This document shows positions 7,700 to 15,152 of a stretch of DNA of 23,288 nt, one piece after another (position 1 is the stretch's first letter; the number at the start of each line of letters is the position of its first letter). This DNA is from CAZXYS01 sp964645005 (GTDB lineage: Bacteria; Bacteroidota; Ignavibacteria; Kapaibacteriales; UBA2268). The notes below the pieces were generated by a model. It worked only from the letters and a program-made list of their open reading frames with translations. It was not told where the DNA came from and did no database searches. The stretch is taken from assembly GCA_964645005.1 (NCBI GenBank), contig CAZXYS010000049.1, positions 1 to 23,288 on the forward strand. The letters run 5' to 3'. A program made the translations under genes and the position numbers.

Positions 7700-9670
7700 A
7701 TGAAAAAGATTAATATTTTCGATAAGATTCAGTATTGGTTCGACAACCTGATGTCGAAGGGAACTTTAGCTCCTTTAGTTCTACTTGTGCTGATAGCATT
7801 TGTACTGATTTCTCTTTTGGGCGTGGCTGTGTTTGTGACCGATTCTATCCCACAGGATGGTTATCAAATATTAGGGATCGAAAAAAATGATAATATCACA
7901 GTATTCGATGCAATCTGGGTTACACTGCTTAGAATGCTTGACGGTGGCGTTATTTCCGAGGACCCGAGAAGTGTTCCCTTTGTGATATTCATGTTCATCG
8001 CCACTATTGGTGGATTTATGATAGTTATTACGCTCATTGGTGTTGTTACAAGCGGTGTCAACAGAAAATTGACAAATTTGAGGAAAGGTAAGTCTTATGT
8101 TGTTGAGAAGGACCATACGGTAATACTTGGCTGGTCATTTCAGGTGTTCCCGATCATATCCGAACTTGTCATAGCTAATGAGAATCAGTCAAACCCTAGC
8201 ATAGCAATACTTGCCGAAAAGGATAAGGTTGAAATGGAAGATGAAATAAGGGGTAAAATCGGGGATACAAAGAATACACGGGTTATTTGCAGAACAGGGA
8301 ATCCTATCGATCTGCGCGACTTAGAGATCATCAATCCTCATCAGGCGAAGGCAATAATTGTTATTGCGCCGGATACCTCGGAACCGGATTCGAGCGTAAT
8401 CAAGACTATCCTTGCGATCACCAATAATCCGTACAGAAGACCGGCACCGCATAAATACCACATTGTTGCCGAGATTCGCGATCCGCGTAATGTACCAATA
8501 GCGAAAATTGCAGGTAAGGACGAAGTTCAGCTTGTTATCTTCGATCAGCTTATTTCGCTGATCACGGCGCAAACCTGCCGCCAGCCGGGCTTGTCGGTAG
8601 TTTTCACCGAACTGCTCGACTTCAGCGGAGACGAGATATATTTCCAGGAAGAACCGAAAGTTGTGGGCAAAACTTTTGTTGAGGTATTGTTCTCTTATGA
8701 AACTTCGGCATTGATTGGAATTCGCAGACGGGATGGACAGCTTCTTCTTAAGCCTCCTATGAATACAATGGTTGAGGAAGGCGATAAGATGATCGCCGTA
8801 TCGGAAGATGACGACACTATCCTGTTATCAGGTAAAACCGAGTACGGCATTGATCCCGGCGCCATAAGAAAATCGCCGAAGTATGTTCAACCTCGACCTG
8901 AGGCTACTCTTATCATAGGCTGGAATAGGCGCGCTCCATTGATCATCAACGAATTGGACAAATATGTTTGGCCTGGTTCGAAGATTACCGTACTCGCAGG
9001 TATGCCCAATGTAGAACGAGAGCTGTCCCTGCATTGCTCTGATCTATCGCACCAGACCGTCACCTTCTGGCTTGGCGACACTACAAACCGCCGGATTCTT
9101 GACGAACTCGGCATTGAAGAATACGACCATGTCATTGTACTTAGTCAGACTGAACTTACTGACGTCCAGTCCACCGATGCCCGGACTTTGAACACGCTCC
9201 TTCATCTCAGGGACATTGGAGATAAAGAAGGGCATACTTTCTCGATAGTAAGTGAGATGCTCGATGATCGGAACAGAGAGTTAGCCGAAATAACCCATAC
9301 CGATGACTTTATCGTAAGTGTTAAGCTCGATAGTTTGATGCTTTCGCAGATTTCTGAGAATAAAGAATTGAAGGACTTGTTCCATCAGCTTTTCAGCGCC
9401 GGCGGACCGGCTATATACATAAAACCGGCGGAATACTATGTCGAGCTTGGGCGTCCGGTTAATTTCTATACCGTGCTCGAGTCTGCGCGGCAGCAAAACC
9501 AGATAGCCATAGGATATAAACTCCACAAAGCCAAGCCCCGCTACGAAAGCGGCAGCGTATTAGCTCACGGCGTTGTAGTTAACCCTGTAAAGTCCAAGCA
9601 AGTCTTTTTTTCGGAAGGGGACAAGATTATTGTTGTATCCGATGAGGAACCGCTGACGATAGGGGAGTAA
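7700..9670 (+). CDS. CASTOR/POLLUX-related ion channel with tandem RCK/TrkA-N-like domains
   Basis: 656 aa from the ATG at 7700; AAGGG 5 nt upstream supports this start over the in-frame GTG at 7694. Two membrane helices (about 22-46 and 93-119) flank a short pore-like segment (VTLLRMLDGG), with no K+-channel TVGYG signature. The cytosolic part has a first nucleotide-binding-like fold beginning at DHTVILGWS (about residue 137), followed by ICRTGNPIDLRDLEIINP and CRQPGLSVVFTELLDF, which closely follow the pattern of plant CASTOR/POLLUX (DMI1) proteins. A second fold begins at ATLIIGWNRRAPLIINELD. Plant members are nuclear-envelope cation channels; bacterial members are poorly characterised and probably conduct cations under Ca2+ or nucleotide control. 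It has no operon partner. Confidence 0.88.
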   Translation: MKKINIFDKIQYWFDNLMSKGTLAPLVLLVLIAFVLISLLGVAVFVTDSIPQDGYQILGIEKNDNITVFDAIWVTLLRMLDGGVISEDPRSVPFVIFMFIATIGGFMIVITLIGVVTSGVNRKLTNLRKGKSYVVEKDHTVILGWSFQVFPIISELVIANENQSNPSIAILAEKDKVEMEDEIRGKIGDTKNTRVICRTGNPIDLRDLEIINPHQAKAIIVIAPDTSEPDSSVIKTILAITNNPYRRPAPHKYHIVAEIRDPRNVPIAKIAGKDEVQLVIFDQLISLITAQTCRQPGLSVVFTELLDFSGDEIYFQEEPKVVGKTFVEVLFSYETSALIGIRRRDGQLLLKPPMNTMVEEGDKMIAVSEDDDTILLSGKTEYGIDPGAIRKSPKYVQPRPEATLIIGWNRRAPLIINELDKYVWPGSKITVLAGMPNVERELSLHCSDLSHQTVTFWLGDTTNRRILDELGIEEYDHVIVLSQTELTDVQSTDARTLNTLLHLRDIGDKEGHTFSIVSEMLDDRNRELAEITHTDDFIVSVKLDSLMLSQISENKELKDLFHQLFSAGGPAIYIKPAEYYVELGRPVNFYTVLESARQQNQIAIGYKLHKAKPRYESGSVLAHGVVVNPVKSKQVFFSEGDKIIVVSDEEPLTIGE

Positions 9671-9722
9671 ATTTGAGAAATAAAAAATTTATTATTGATA
9701 ACTACAATATGAGTCTGTATTA

Positions 9723-9850
9723 TGAAAGTGGAACTCGTGACACTCTTCGACTTCGCTCAGGATGCCAAAAACGAGTGTCCATGCAGCTGTCACGCCGTGC
9801 GGAGTCAAACTGTGACCCGACTCCCCCACTTTTGGGACAGCCTTAATTTA
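9723..9850 (+). repeat. MITE-like dispersed repeat, copy A
   Basis: This noncoding element begins TGAAAGTG, has TGACAC a few bases further in, and ends with ACTTTTGG, CAGCCT and AATTTA. Both ends match copy B at 21434-21620 read on the minus strand. Between the ends lie nested inverted repeats, for example GACACTC/GAGTGTC and CGTGACA/TGTCACG. The core differs from copy B, so the copies share termini rather than full sequence. The flanking bases (9671-9722 and 9851-9993) hold no gene I can support. Confidence 0.6.
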
Positions 9851-9993
9851 AGGTAGATGATTTGTGTTAGTGTTTTTTTGTATTGATCAAATGCATATAG
9901 TCATATCTCCAAATTTAGCCTTTAACCGCTTTCCATAAGATGATAATTTAAAAGAAGAGATCATTTATCTATAAGAATACAAAGCAGGAAATT

Positions 9994-10422
9994 CTACTTA
10001 CAATACTCCGAAGCAGTGAAAAATATGTCCAAAAGCCGCCACCTGCCGTATTGCAGCATCCATTGGAATTTGAGCATCCAATCCTTACTGTCGCCCACTA
10101 TGGTTATTTCATGGAAATAATCTGACCGACCGGTTTTTGGATTGTATCTGTTTAATTTGCGGTTGCAAAATACAGTGTAGCCCTCACTGTAATGTTTATC
10201 GAGCTTTAACCTGAGCTTTTGCAGGAACTCTTGTTTTGTCGTATCGTTTTGATAATATTTCTCAAGAAACGGTTTCTCGATGAAGGTAGTATCTCTTTCC
10301 AGAAATTCTTCGATCTTCTCAGGCTTATTTACGACAATATCAACAAATTTCAACTTCTGGCTATCATCCCGGCAGCCAATAAAAAACAGCAAGGGCAATA
10401 TGAACAGCAGCAGTTTTTTCAT
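9994..10422 (-). CDS. Small lipoprotein of unknown function
   Basis: 142 aa with a type II signal peptide: KKLLLFILPLLFFIGC puts the lipidated Cys at 17. The mature part is soluble, with a Glu/Lys-rich helical half (about 35-80) and a C-terminal part rich in Trp, Tyr and Phe (WMLKFQWMLQYGRWRLLDIF). The ATG lies 6 bp after the murI stop, so it is very probably translated from the murI transcript. I recognise no family. A role at the envelope is inferred only from the lipoprotein signal and the neighbouring cell-wall gene. Confidence 0.8.
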   Translation of the reverse strand: MKKLLLFILPLLFFIGCRDDSQKLKFVDIVVNKPEKIEEFLERDTTFIEKPFLEKYYQNDTTKQEFLQKLRLKLDKHYSEGYTVFCNRKLNRYNPKTGRSDYFHEITIVGDSKDWMLKFQWMLQYGRWRLLDIFFTASEYCK

Positions 10423-10428
10423 ATTAAT

Positions 10429-11256
10429 TTACACCGAACCCAGAGAAATTTTAGTGGGGCTGTCCACCGGGAAGCCCAGAAACTGCTTTGCCAGATCGAA
10501 AAACATCGACGGCAGGTCAGTCACATAGAAGTCAATATCAGGTTTTTGGTGATAATCTTTTGTTTCTTCGCGCAATATATTCTGCTCAGCTAAGAGTCTT
10601 AGCGCGGTTACCGAGGCATGTTCACCGGAATCGATTAGCGCCGCTTTCGGAAGAATCTCAGTAAGCAGTTGATTCAGCGACGGATAATGCGTGCAGCCCA
10701 GCACCAGCGCATCAATATCCACTTTTTTAAGATCAGCGAGATATTCCTCGGCTATTTGTCGGGCGATAGGATGTTTCGTCCAGCCTTCTTCGACAAGCGG
10801 CACAAACAGCGGACACGCTTTTGAAAAAACGCGTATCTCTTTATCATTATTCAAATTGTGGATGCCTTTGACGTAGGCTTCACTATTAACGGTAGCGCGG
10901 GTGCCAATAACGCCGATTTTCTTGTTATTCGTCTCGCGCAGGGCTGCTGCCGCTGCCGGTTCGATCATGCCTATAACAGGTACACCGTCGGCTTTTTCCC
11001 TTACAGCATCCATAGCCACCGAAGAAGCTGTGTTGCAAGCCACAACTACCAGCTTCACATGCTTGTTCAGCAGAAATTCGGTACATTCCCGCGAATACTG
11101 CTTTACTATCTCTTCCGATTTATTTCCATAGGGCACTCGCGCGTTATCGCCGAGGTAAATATACTTCTCATGCGGCATGAAGCGGATAAGCTGCTTCAGC
11201 ACGCTCAGCCCGCCGATGCCGGAATCGAATACGCCTATGGGATTGTTGGTGTTCAT
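10429..11256 (-). CDS. murI: Glutamate racemase
   Basis: 275 aa, typical length. FDSGIGGLSVL (10-20), GDNARVPYG (36-44), the first catalytic Cys74 in VACNTAS and the second Cys188 in LGCTHYP are all present. The enzyme interconverts L- and D-glutamate without a cofactor, supplying D-Glu for the second position of the peptidoglycan stem. It leads a two-gene unit with the small lipoprotein 6 bp downstream. The 206 bp upstream of the start, up to the methyltransferase stop, should hold its promoter. Confidence 0.97.
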   Translation of the reverse strand: MNTNNPIGVFDSGIGGLSVLKQLIRFMPHEKYIYLGDNARVPYGNKSEEIVKQYSRECTEFLLNKHVKLVVVACNTASSVAMDAVREKADGVPVIGMIEPAAAAALRETNNKKIGVIGTRATVNSEAYVKGIHNLNNDKEIRVFSKACPLFVPLVEEGWTKHPIARQIAEEYLADLKKVDIDALVLGCTHYPSLNQLLTEILPKAALIDSGEHASVTALRLLAEQNILREETKDYHQKPDIDFYVTDLPSMFFDLAKQFLGFPVDSPTKISLGSV

Positions 11257-11380
11257 AATATATTAATTTAGGTTTTAAAACTTACAAAAATAGTTAAAAT
11301 TTCATAAAATTATATAATGAACTTTATTAATCTCTAAGTTTAAAGGAATTAGCCGAAAAAATATTTATTTCGAGCTAAAA

Positions 11381-11472
11381 CTAAAGCTGCTTTTTCAGGT
11401 CGGAAATGAATTTAGTCATTGGTCTGATGTATTTTTTCATCCCCGGGTGCTTGGATGCTTTCTTAGGAAAAA
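11381..11472 (-). other. Probable displaced C-terminal tail of the methyltransferase
   Basis: Immediately past the methyltransferase stop (TAA, 11463-11465), the neighbouring frame reads PKKASKHPGMKKYIRPMT, then KFISDLKKQL and a stop at 11381-11383. Removing one base from the A5 run at 11468-11472 (T5 on the coding strand) would join it in frame to EYLLHF. The basic, Lys-rich composition is plausible for a methyltransferase tail. This is either a real frameshift, a slippage site or a sequencing error; alternatively the annotated stop is native and the tail is chance. Confidence 0.45.
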
Positions 11473-12335
11473 TGCAGCAAATATTCGAATGTTGTCCCCA
11501 TAGTTATATAATTCGAGGGCCAGCCAAATATTCCAATTTGATTAACAATATTGGTTCTGTCCCAAATAATAGTATTTCTGAATTTATACCCAACTTTCTC
11601 AAGCGCCTGAATTATGTAGATATGAATGGGTATCCTTTCATTTTCCCACCACATATCGGCAACGTTGATAATTACATGCCCGTTCGGTTTCAAAGTCCTT
11701 CTGAAATTATCATAAATATTTGCTAATTCATTAGTAAATTCCTTTATCGAGAGAATTCCTATATCCCTTGAATCCTGGCTGTACTGCTCGATTTTGTCAT
11801 ACTGGCTGTTTCTTCTGTTATTACCTCTGCGGCTTTTATTCTTTCTTTTCCTGTTCAACAAATTGGAATAAGGCGGCGATGTGACGGATAATTTAACGGT
11901 ATTATCATTCAAATAATCTGGAATCCGCCGGGCATCATCGCAAATTGCTATCTGCTGCGATTCCATAAAGTCGAATGACTCACTTAATCTGATATTTGAC
12001 AGATCAATATATTTCTGCTGCAGATCAAAACCTACGGCATTTCTACCGACGTCCTTTGCTGCAATAAGAGTAGTGCCGCTGCCGACAAAGGGGTCCATTA
12101 CAAGTTCCCCTTTATGCGTGAAAAGCTCGATACACTGCTTTGCCAGCGAGATAGGAAATGTCGCCGGGTGTAGATTCTTATCCCTGACATCCCTTTTTTC
12201 ATAGTAAAACTGCCACACACCTATCTGGTTTTTCAGCCAATCCTTTGCCGAGAGACAGTTGAGGTGATTGTCAGGGCAATCGCATGTCTTCTCGCTGCCA
12301 ATTTCTAATTTTTCTATTTTTGCTATGGATTCCAA
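11463..12335 (-). CDS. Orphan DNA methyltransferase (probable N4-cytosine or N6-adenine type), C-terminus possibly frameshifted
   Basis: 290 aa from a TTG start; no ATG exists in frame between the upstream stop and Met80. Motifs run in the order X (HPATFP, 56-61), I (DPFVGSGT, 81-88), II (VGFDL), III and IV (TSPPY, 152-156). TSPPY suggests amino-group methylation, more likely N4-cytosine than N6-adenine. Later motifs include LKPNGHVIINVAD and RNTIIWDR. The N-terminus has a Cys cluster (C18, C20, C27 with H24). The basic region 160-176 could contact DNA. No restriction endonuclease gene is adjacent, so it is probably solitary. The reading frame stops at HFS, while another frame continues plausibly to 11381 (see separate entry). 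Confidence 0.82.
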   Translation of the reverse strand: MESIAKIEKLEIGSEKTCDCPDNHLNCLSAKDWLKNQIGVWQFYYEKRDVRDKNLHPATFPISLAKQCIELFTHKGELVMDPFVGSGTTLIAAKDVGRNAVGFDLQQKYIDLSNIRLSESFDFMESQQIAICDDARRIPDYLNDNTVKLSVTSPPYSNLLNRKRKNKSRRGNNRRNSQYDKIEQYSQDSRDIGILSIKEFTNELANIYDNFRRTLKPNGHVIINVADMWWENERIPIHIYIIQALEKVGYKFRNTIIWDRTNIVNQIGIFGWPSNYITMGTTFEYLLHFS

Positions 12336-12405
12336 ATCTTTAGTTCAATTATTGATGAAAGTATTTTCTAAAGATAACTATTTCTCAAACAAAATTAAAA
12401 TAATA

Positions 12406-12924
12406 TCATCCCTTCAGCTCCGACATCCCGAACAGCGCCTTCAGTTCTATATTTTTCGCTGCCAGATTATCCCTGCCGCCGGCTTCGCGGTCGATTACGC
12501 AGAGCGCCGTGTCAATATCCGCGCCGATTTCACGCATATCTTCCGCGCTTTTAATTACCTGCCCGGCGCTGGTGATTACATCTTCGATTATAACTACCTT
12601 TTTCCCTTTAATTTCGGCGCCTTCCGCGAGTTTCATCGTACCGTATTCCTTGGCTTTCTTGCGGACCATAGCCAGGGGTTTGCCGGTTTTCTGGGATAGT
12701 ACAGAAGCTATCGGTATGCCGCCCATCTCGAGTCCGGCGAGTACGTCGAACTTTTCCGGCAGCAGCGCTATCATGTGGTGCGTGATCTCTTCCAGCAGTT
12801 CCGGTTCCGCTTCGAACAGGTACTTGTCGAAGTATTCGCTGCTGACGGCGCCCGACCGCAGCTTGAACTCTCCCGTCAGATGCGATACGCTGAATATTTT
12901 CTTTGCTAATTCCTGTCTTTTCAT
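12406..12924 (-). CDS. pyrE: Orotate phosphoribosyltransferase
   Basis: 172 aa. The PRPP-binding signature VVIIEDVITSAG spans 110-121, and MVRKKAKEYG (86-95) matches the flexible-loop region with the catalytic Lys. The GLEMGGIPIA segment (64-73) is also typical. The enzyme adds PRPP to orotate to give OMP in pyrimidine synthesis. It lies 70 bp upstream of the methyltransferase gene on the same strand. A longer open frame on the opposite strand across this gene is explained by codon bias and is not a gene. Confidence 0.95.
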   Translation of the reverse strand: MKRQELAKKIFSVSHLTGEFKLRSGAVSSEYFDKYLFEAEPELLEEITHHMIALLPEKFDVLAGLEMGGIPIASVLSQKTGKPLAMVRKKAKEYGTMKLAEGAEIKGKKVVIIEDVITSAGQVIKSAEDMREIGADIDTALCVIDREAGGRDNLAAKNIELKALFGMSELKG

Positions 12925-13001
12925 AATTCCGTTTTTTAGTTTATGTTTTTTGGAAAAATAATATCATAAGCTGACTTAATATTTATTTGAAAGAGGTTAA
13001 A

Positions 13002-13222
13002 GGTGAACGGTAAAAGGTTAAAGTTAAAAAGTAAACGTTATTCAGGACAGGACAACCTTTGACCGTCTTCCGTTCGCCGTTTCCTGTTGTCCTCATTGCT
13101 AAATTCCGATTTAGCAATGAAATTTTTCACACAAAGTTGTACTTTGTAAACCTAAAACAACTTGATTCAGACACAGTGTTTTCTTACAACTTTAACCCTT
13201 AACCTTTTTCCGTTCGCCGTTT
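13002..13222. repeat. Inverted and direct repeats in the pyrE/M28 spacer
   Basis: A 20-bp arm at 13002-13021 (begins GGTGAACGG) pairs with 13199-13218 at 18 of 20 positions. The 15-bp TTCCGTTCGCCGTTT occurs twice in direct orientation (13068-13082 and 13208-13222). GGACAAC (13050-13056) pairs with GTTGTCC (13086-13092). Variants of GGTAAACGGTGAACGG recur through the arms, so this looks like degenerate tandem noncoding repeats folded around the double-hairpin element at 13088-13176. No gene is visible in 12925-13246. Confidence 0.6.
13088..13176 (+). repeat. Double-hairpin dispersed repeat, copy 1
   Basis: It starts TGTCCTCATTGC and contains a perfect 12-bp stem (TCATTGCTAAAT / ATTTAGCAATGA, 13093-13120) with the 4-nt loop TCCG, then a second hairpin ACAAAGT-TGT-ACTTTGT (13131-13147). 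Copy 2 at 18802-18888 is nearly identical over its first 58 bases and diverges toward the end. Both copies have the same orientation and lie between genes. Confidence 0.75.
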
Positions 13223-13246
13223 ACCGTTAACCATTTACCAATATTT

Positions 13247-14653
13247 TTACTTCGTTCCATGAACCTGCAACTGATTTGGAAGATCAAAAGGCAGATCCGC
13301 ATAAAGATATATCGCTGATGCAATCGCCGCCACGCACTGATTGAAGTGATGCGGGTCGATCTTATCCGGCGTATCCTTCGGCGAATGATGGTACCAGAAG
13401 TAAGTGCCCTGATCGTCGGTATTCAGACTCATTGCCGGTACGCCCATATCTTTTAATTCTCTTATGTCAACGCCGCCGCCGCGCTTAACTACATTTATCG
13501 AATCCTCGATGATCCTGAAAAGAGGCTCGAAAGCCTTGACAATTTTGAACATAGAATCCGGCGCTGAAAACCTTATCTGCGACGGCGGGAAGACGCCCGA
13601 ATCAAACTCGAATGCCAGAGGATGCTTCTCATGCCCGTGATTTTCGGCGTAAGCTGGTCCGCCTTTTTGTCCGTTCTCTTCGTTAGTCCAGAAGACCAGA
13701 CGGATAGTCCGTGCCGGACGCATATTTAGTTCTTTCAGCAGTTTCATCGCTTCCCATGTGGAAATGCAGCCGCTGGCGTCGTCGTGGGCGCCTGTGCCAA
13801 CGTCCCACGAATCGCTATGCCCGCCTATCGCGATGTACTCATCAGGATGCTCGCTGCCCTTAAACTCGGCGATGACGTTGTGAGAGATAGCATCAGGTAA
13901 CATTTCCGCTTCCATGTAGAGCTTGACGATGGGATTCTGCCCGCGTTCCTGCATACGCTCGAGCATCATGGCATCTTCCTGTGGGATCGCCGCATGTGGT
14001 ATTTTCGGAATAGTGTCGTTATATCCCATCGAGCCGGTATGCGCATTTCGATGGCTCATCGGTGAAACCGCACGGACGAGGCTTGCCACAGCGCCTAACT
14101 TTGCGGCTTCGATAGCGCCTTTCCAGCGGTACTGCACTGCCTGCCCGTAATGCTGAAACACTACGTTGTAAACCACGATCTTGCCTTTAGCTTCGGAAGC
14201 CCGTTTCTTCAGTTCGGCAAAATCCTTAACGACAAGCACCGGCGCTGTGATGCCTTCTTTAGGCGTACCGATGCTGCCGCCGAGCCCTAGCATAGGGATA
14301 TCGGCTTCGCGTGGTTCCATCAGCTTGCAGTATTCATTGCCGCGCACCCAGTGGGGGACATTTACCTCTTCCGCATGGACATTGGTGAAACCTTCTTCCT
14401 TAAGCTTATCCAGTGACCATGATATCGCCTTCCGTAGATTTTCAGAGCCTGTCAGTCGGGGTCCGAAAGTATCGCAGAAGTAGGCGAGCTTCTCCCAGGA
14501 AGCGCTGTCATTGGCAGCAGCCTGGTATATCTTTTCGATCTCGGGGCGCTTCTCCTCGATGTAAGCCCTTAAATCGAAGGGCTGGCTAACTAAGTTATTT
14601 GTTGATCCGAAAATTAAGATTACTACAAATAAAAGTAAGACTGATCTATACAT
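13247..14653 (-). CDS. Exported M28-family metallopeptidase (carboxypeptidase Q-like)
   Basis: 468 aa from the ATG at 14653, which has AAAGG 6 nt upstream; an in-frame TTG at 14674 would add seven residues before the signal peptide and is less likely. Residues 1-24 form a signal peptide (SVLLLFVVILIFGS). A protease-associated-like insertion lies about 115-245. Zinc and catalytic residues of M28 are present: GGHSDSWD (His279), AHDDASG (Asp291), NEENGQKG (catalytic Glu325/Glu326), FDSG (Asp351) and WYHHSPKDT (His422 or 423). Overall order and PA insert resemble plasma glutamate carboxypeptidase, which removes residues from small peptides. Location is probably periplasmic or secreted. The next gene is divergent, with 164 bp between starts. 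Confidence 0.9.
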   Translation of the reverse strand: MYRSVLLLFVVILIFGSTNNLVSQPFDLRAYIEEKRPEIEKIYQAAANDSASWEKLAYFCDTFGPRLTGSENLRKAISWSLDKLKEEGFTNVHAEEVNVPHWVRGNEYCKLMEPREADIPMLGLGGSIGTPKEGITAPVLVVKDFAELKKRASEAKGKIVVYNVVFQHYGQAVQYRWKGAIEAAKLGAVASLVRAVSPMSHRNAHTGSMGYNDTIPKIPHAAIPQEDAMMLERMQERGQNPIVKLYMEAEMLPDAISHNVIAEFKGSEHPDEYIAIGGHSDSWDVGTGAHDDASGCISTWEAMKLLKELNMRPARTIRLVFWTNEENGQKGGPAYAENHGHEKHPLAFEFDSGVFPPSQIRFSAPDSMFKIVKAFEPLFRIIEDSINVVKRGGGVDIRELKDMGVPAMSLNTDDQGTYFWYHHSPKDTPDKIDPHHFNQCVAAIASAIYLYADLPFDLPNQLQVHGTK

Positions 14654-14773
14654 ATTAAACCTTTGCTTTGCCAATACAAATTAAAACAAGTTACTTTTAC
14701 AAAGTTAAAAAATTTGAGTGAAAAATTTTAATATAATAAATTGTTCTATTGTTCGTCAAATTGAAAACTAATG

Positions 14774-14789
14774 TATTAATAAATTAATA
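14774..14789 (+). promoter_or_regulatory. Candidate operator upstream of the ArsR-type regulator
   Basis: TATTAAT (14774-14780), AA, ATTAATA (14783-14789) is a perfect 7-2-7 inverted repeat 28 bp before the regulator ATG, in the divergent spacer with the M28 gene. ArsR-family proteins usually bind AT-rich dyads over their own promoter. The surrounding sequence is itself very AT-rich, so a chance match is possible. Confidence 0.4.
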
Positions 14790-14817
14790 AAAATATGAAT
14801 TAACTAACAATATTAAA

Positions 14818-15150
14818 ATGATTAGCGACGATCTTTATAAAAAACAAGCGGATATTTGCAAGTCACTGGGTCATTATCTTCGAATAAAAATAATAGACTT
14901 GCTCGACGATAAGGAAATGATTTATAGCGAATTAGCCGAAAAAACCGCTGTTCCGAAATCATCGCTCTCCCAGCATTTGTCGGCTATGGCGTCAAACGGC
15001 ATTATAATTCAGCGAAAAGAAGGCAAAAAAACTTATTGCAGACTATCAACGCCTAAAGTTGCTCAAGCATGCAGGCTGATGAGAGAAGTTTTGATAGAAA
15101 ATTTACAAGAAAATTATAAATTGTTAAATCAAATAGAGGATCAAAGGTAA
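14818..15150 (+). CDS. ArsR-family winged-helix regulator
   Basis: 110 aa. The N-terminal CKSLGHYLRIKIIDLL (14-29) and the recognition-helix region AVPKSSLSQHLSAMASNGII (44-63) followed by the wing RKEGKKTYCRL are characteristic. The ELCVCDL metal motif of arsenic or cadmium sensors is absent. Cysteines are at 14, 74 and 85; Cys14 in helix 1 and Cys85 in the last helix could form a thiol switch as in sulfide sensors of the BigR/SqrR type, though positions differ from those I remember. It is the first gene of the sulfur-redox cluster, 2 bp from the DsrE-like gene, and probably controls it in response to sulfide, persulfide or redox state (inference). Confidence 0.88.
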   Translation: MISDDLYKKQADICKSLGHYLRIKIIDLLDDKEMIYSELAEKTAVPKSSLSQHLSAMASNGIIIQRKEGKKTYCRLSTPKVAQACRLMREVLIENLQENYKLLNQIEDQR

Positions 15151-15152
15151 AT

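Noticed and set aside
11257..12405. Restriction endonuclease partner for the methyltransferase
   Set aside because: The flanking spaces are 206 and 70 bp and the next genes are murI and pyrE; there is no room for an endonuclease here.
12509..12961. 150-codon plus-strand open frame
   Set aside because: It is antisense to pyrE, whose PRPP motif and catalytic residues are certain. The low-complexity Ser/Ile-rich product is typical of a shadow frame.
14654..14674. TTG at 14674 as the start of the M28 peptidase
   Set aside because: It would place MAKQRFN before the signal peptide, and the ATG at 14653 has a well-spaced AAAGG.
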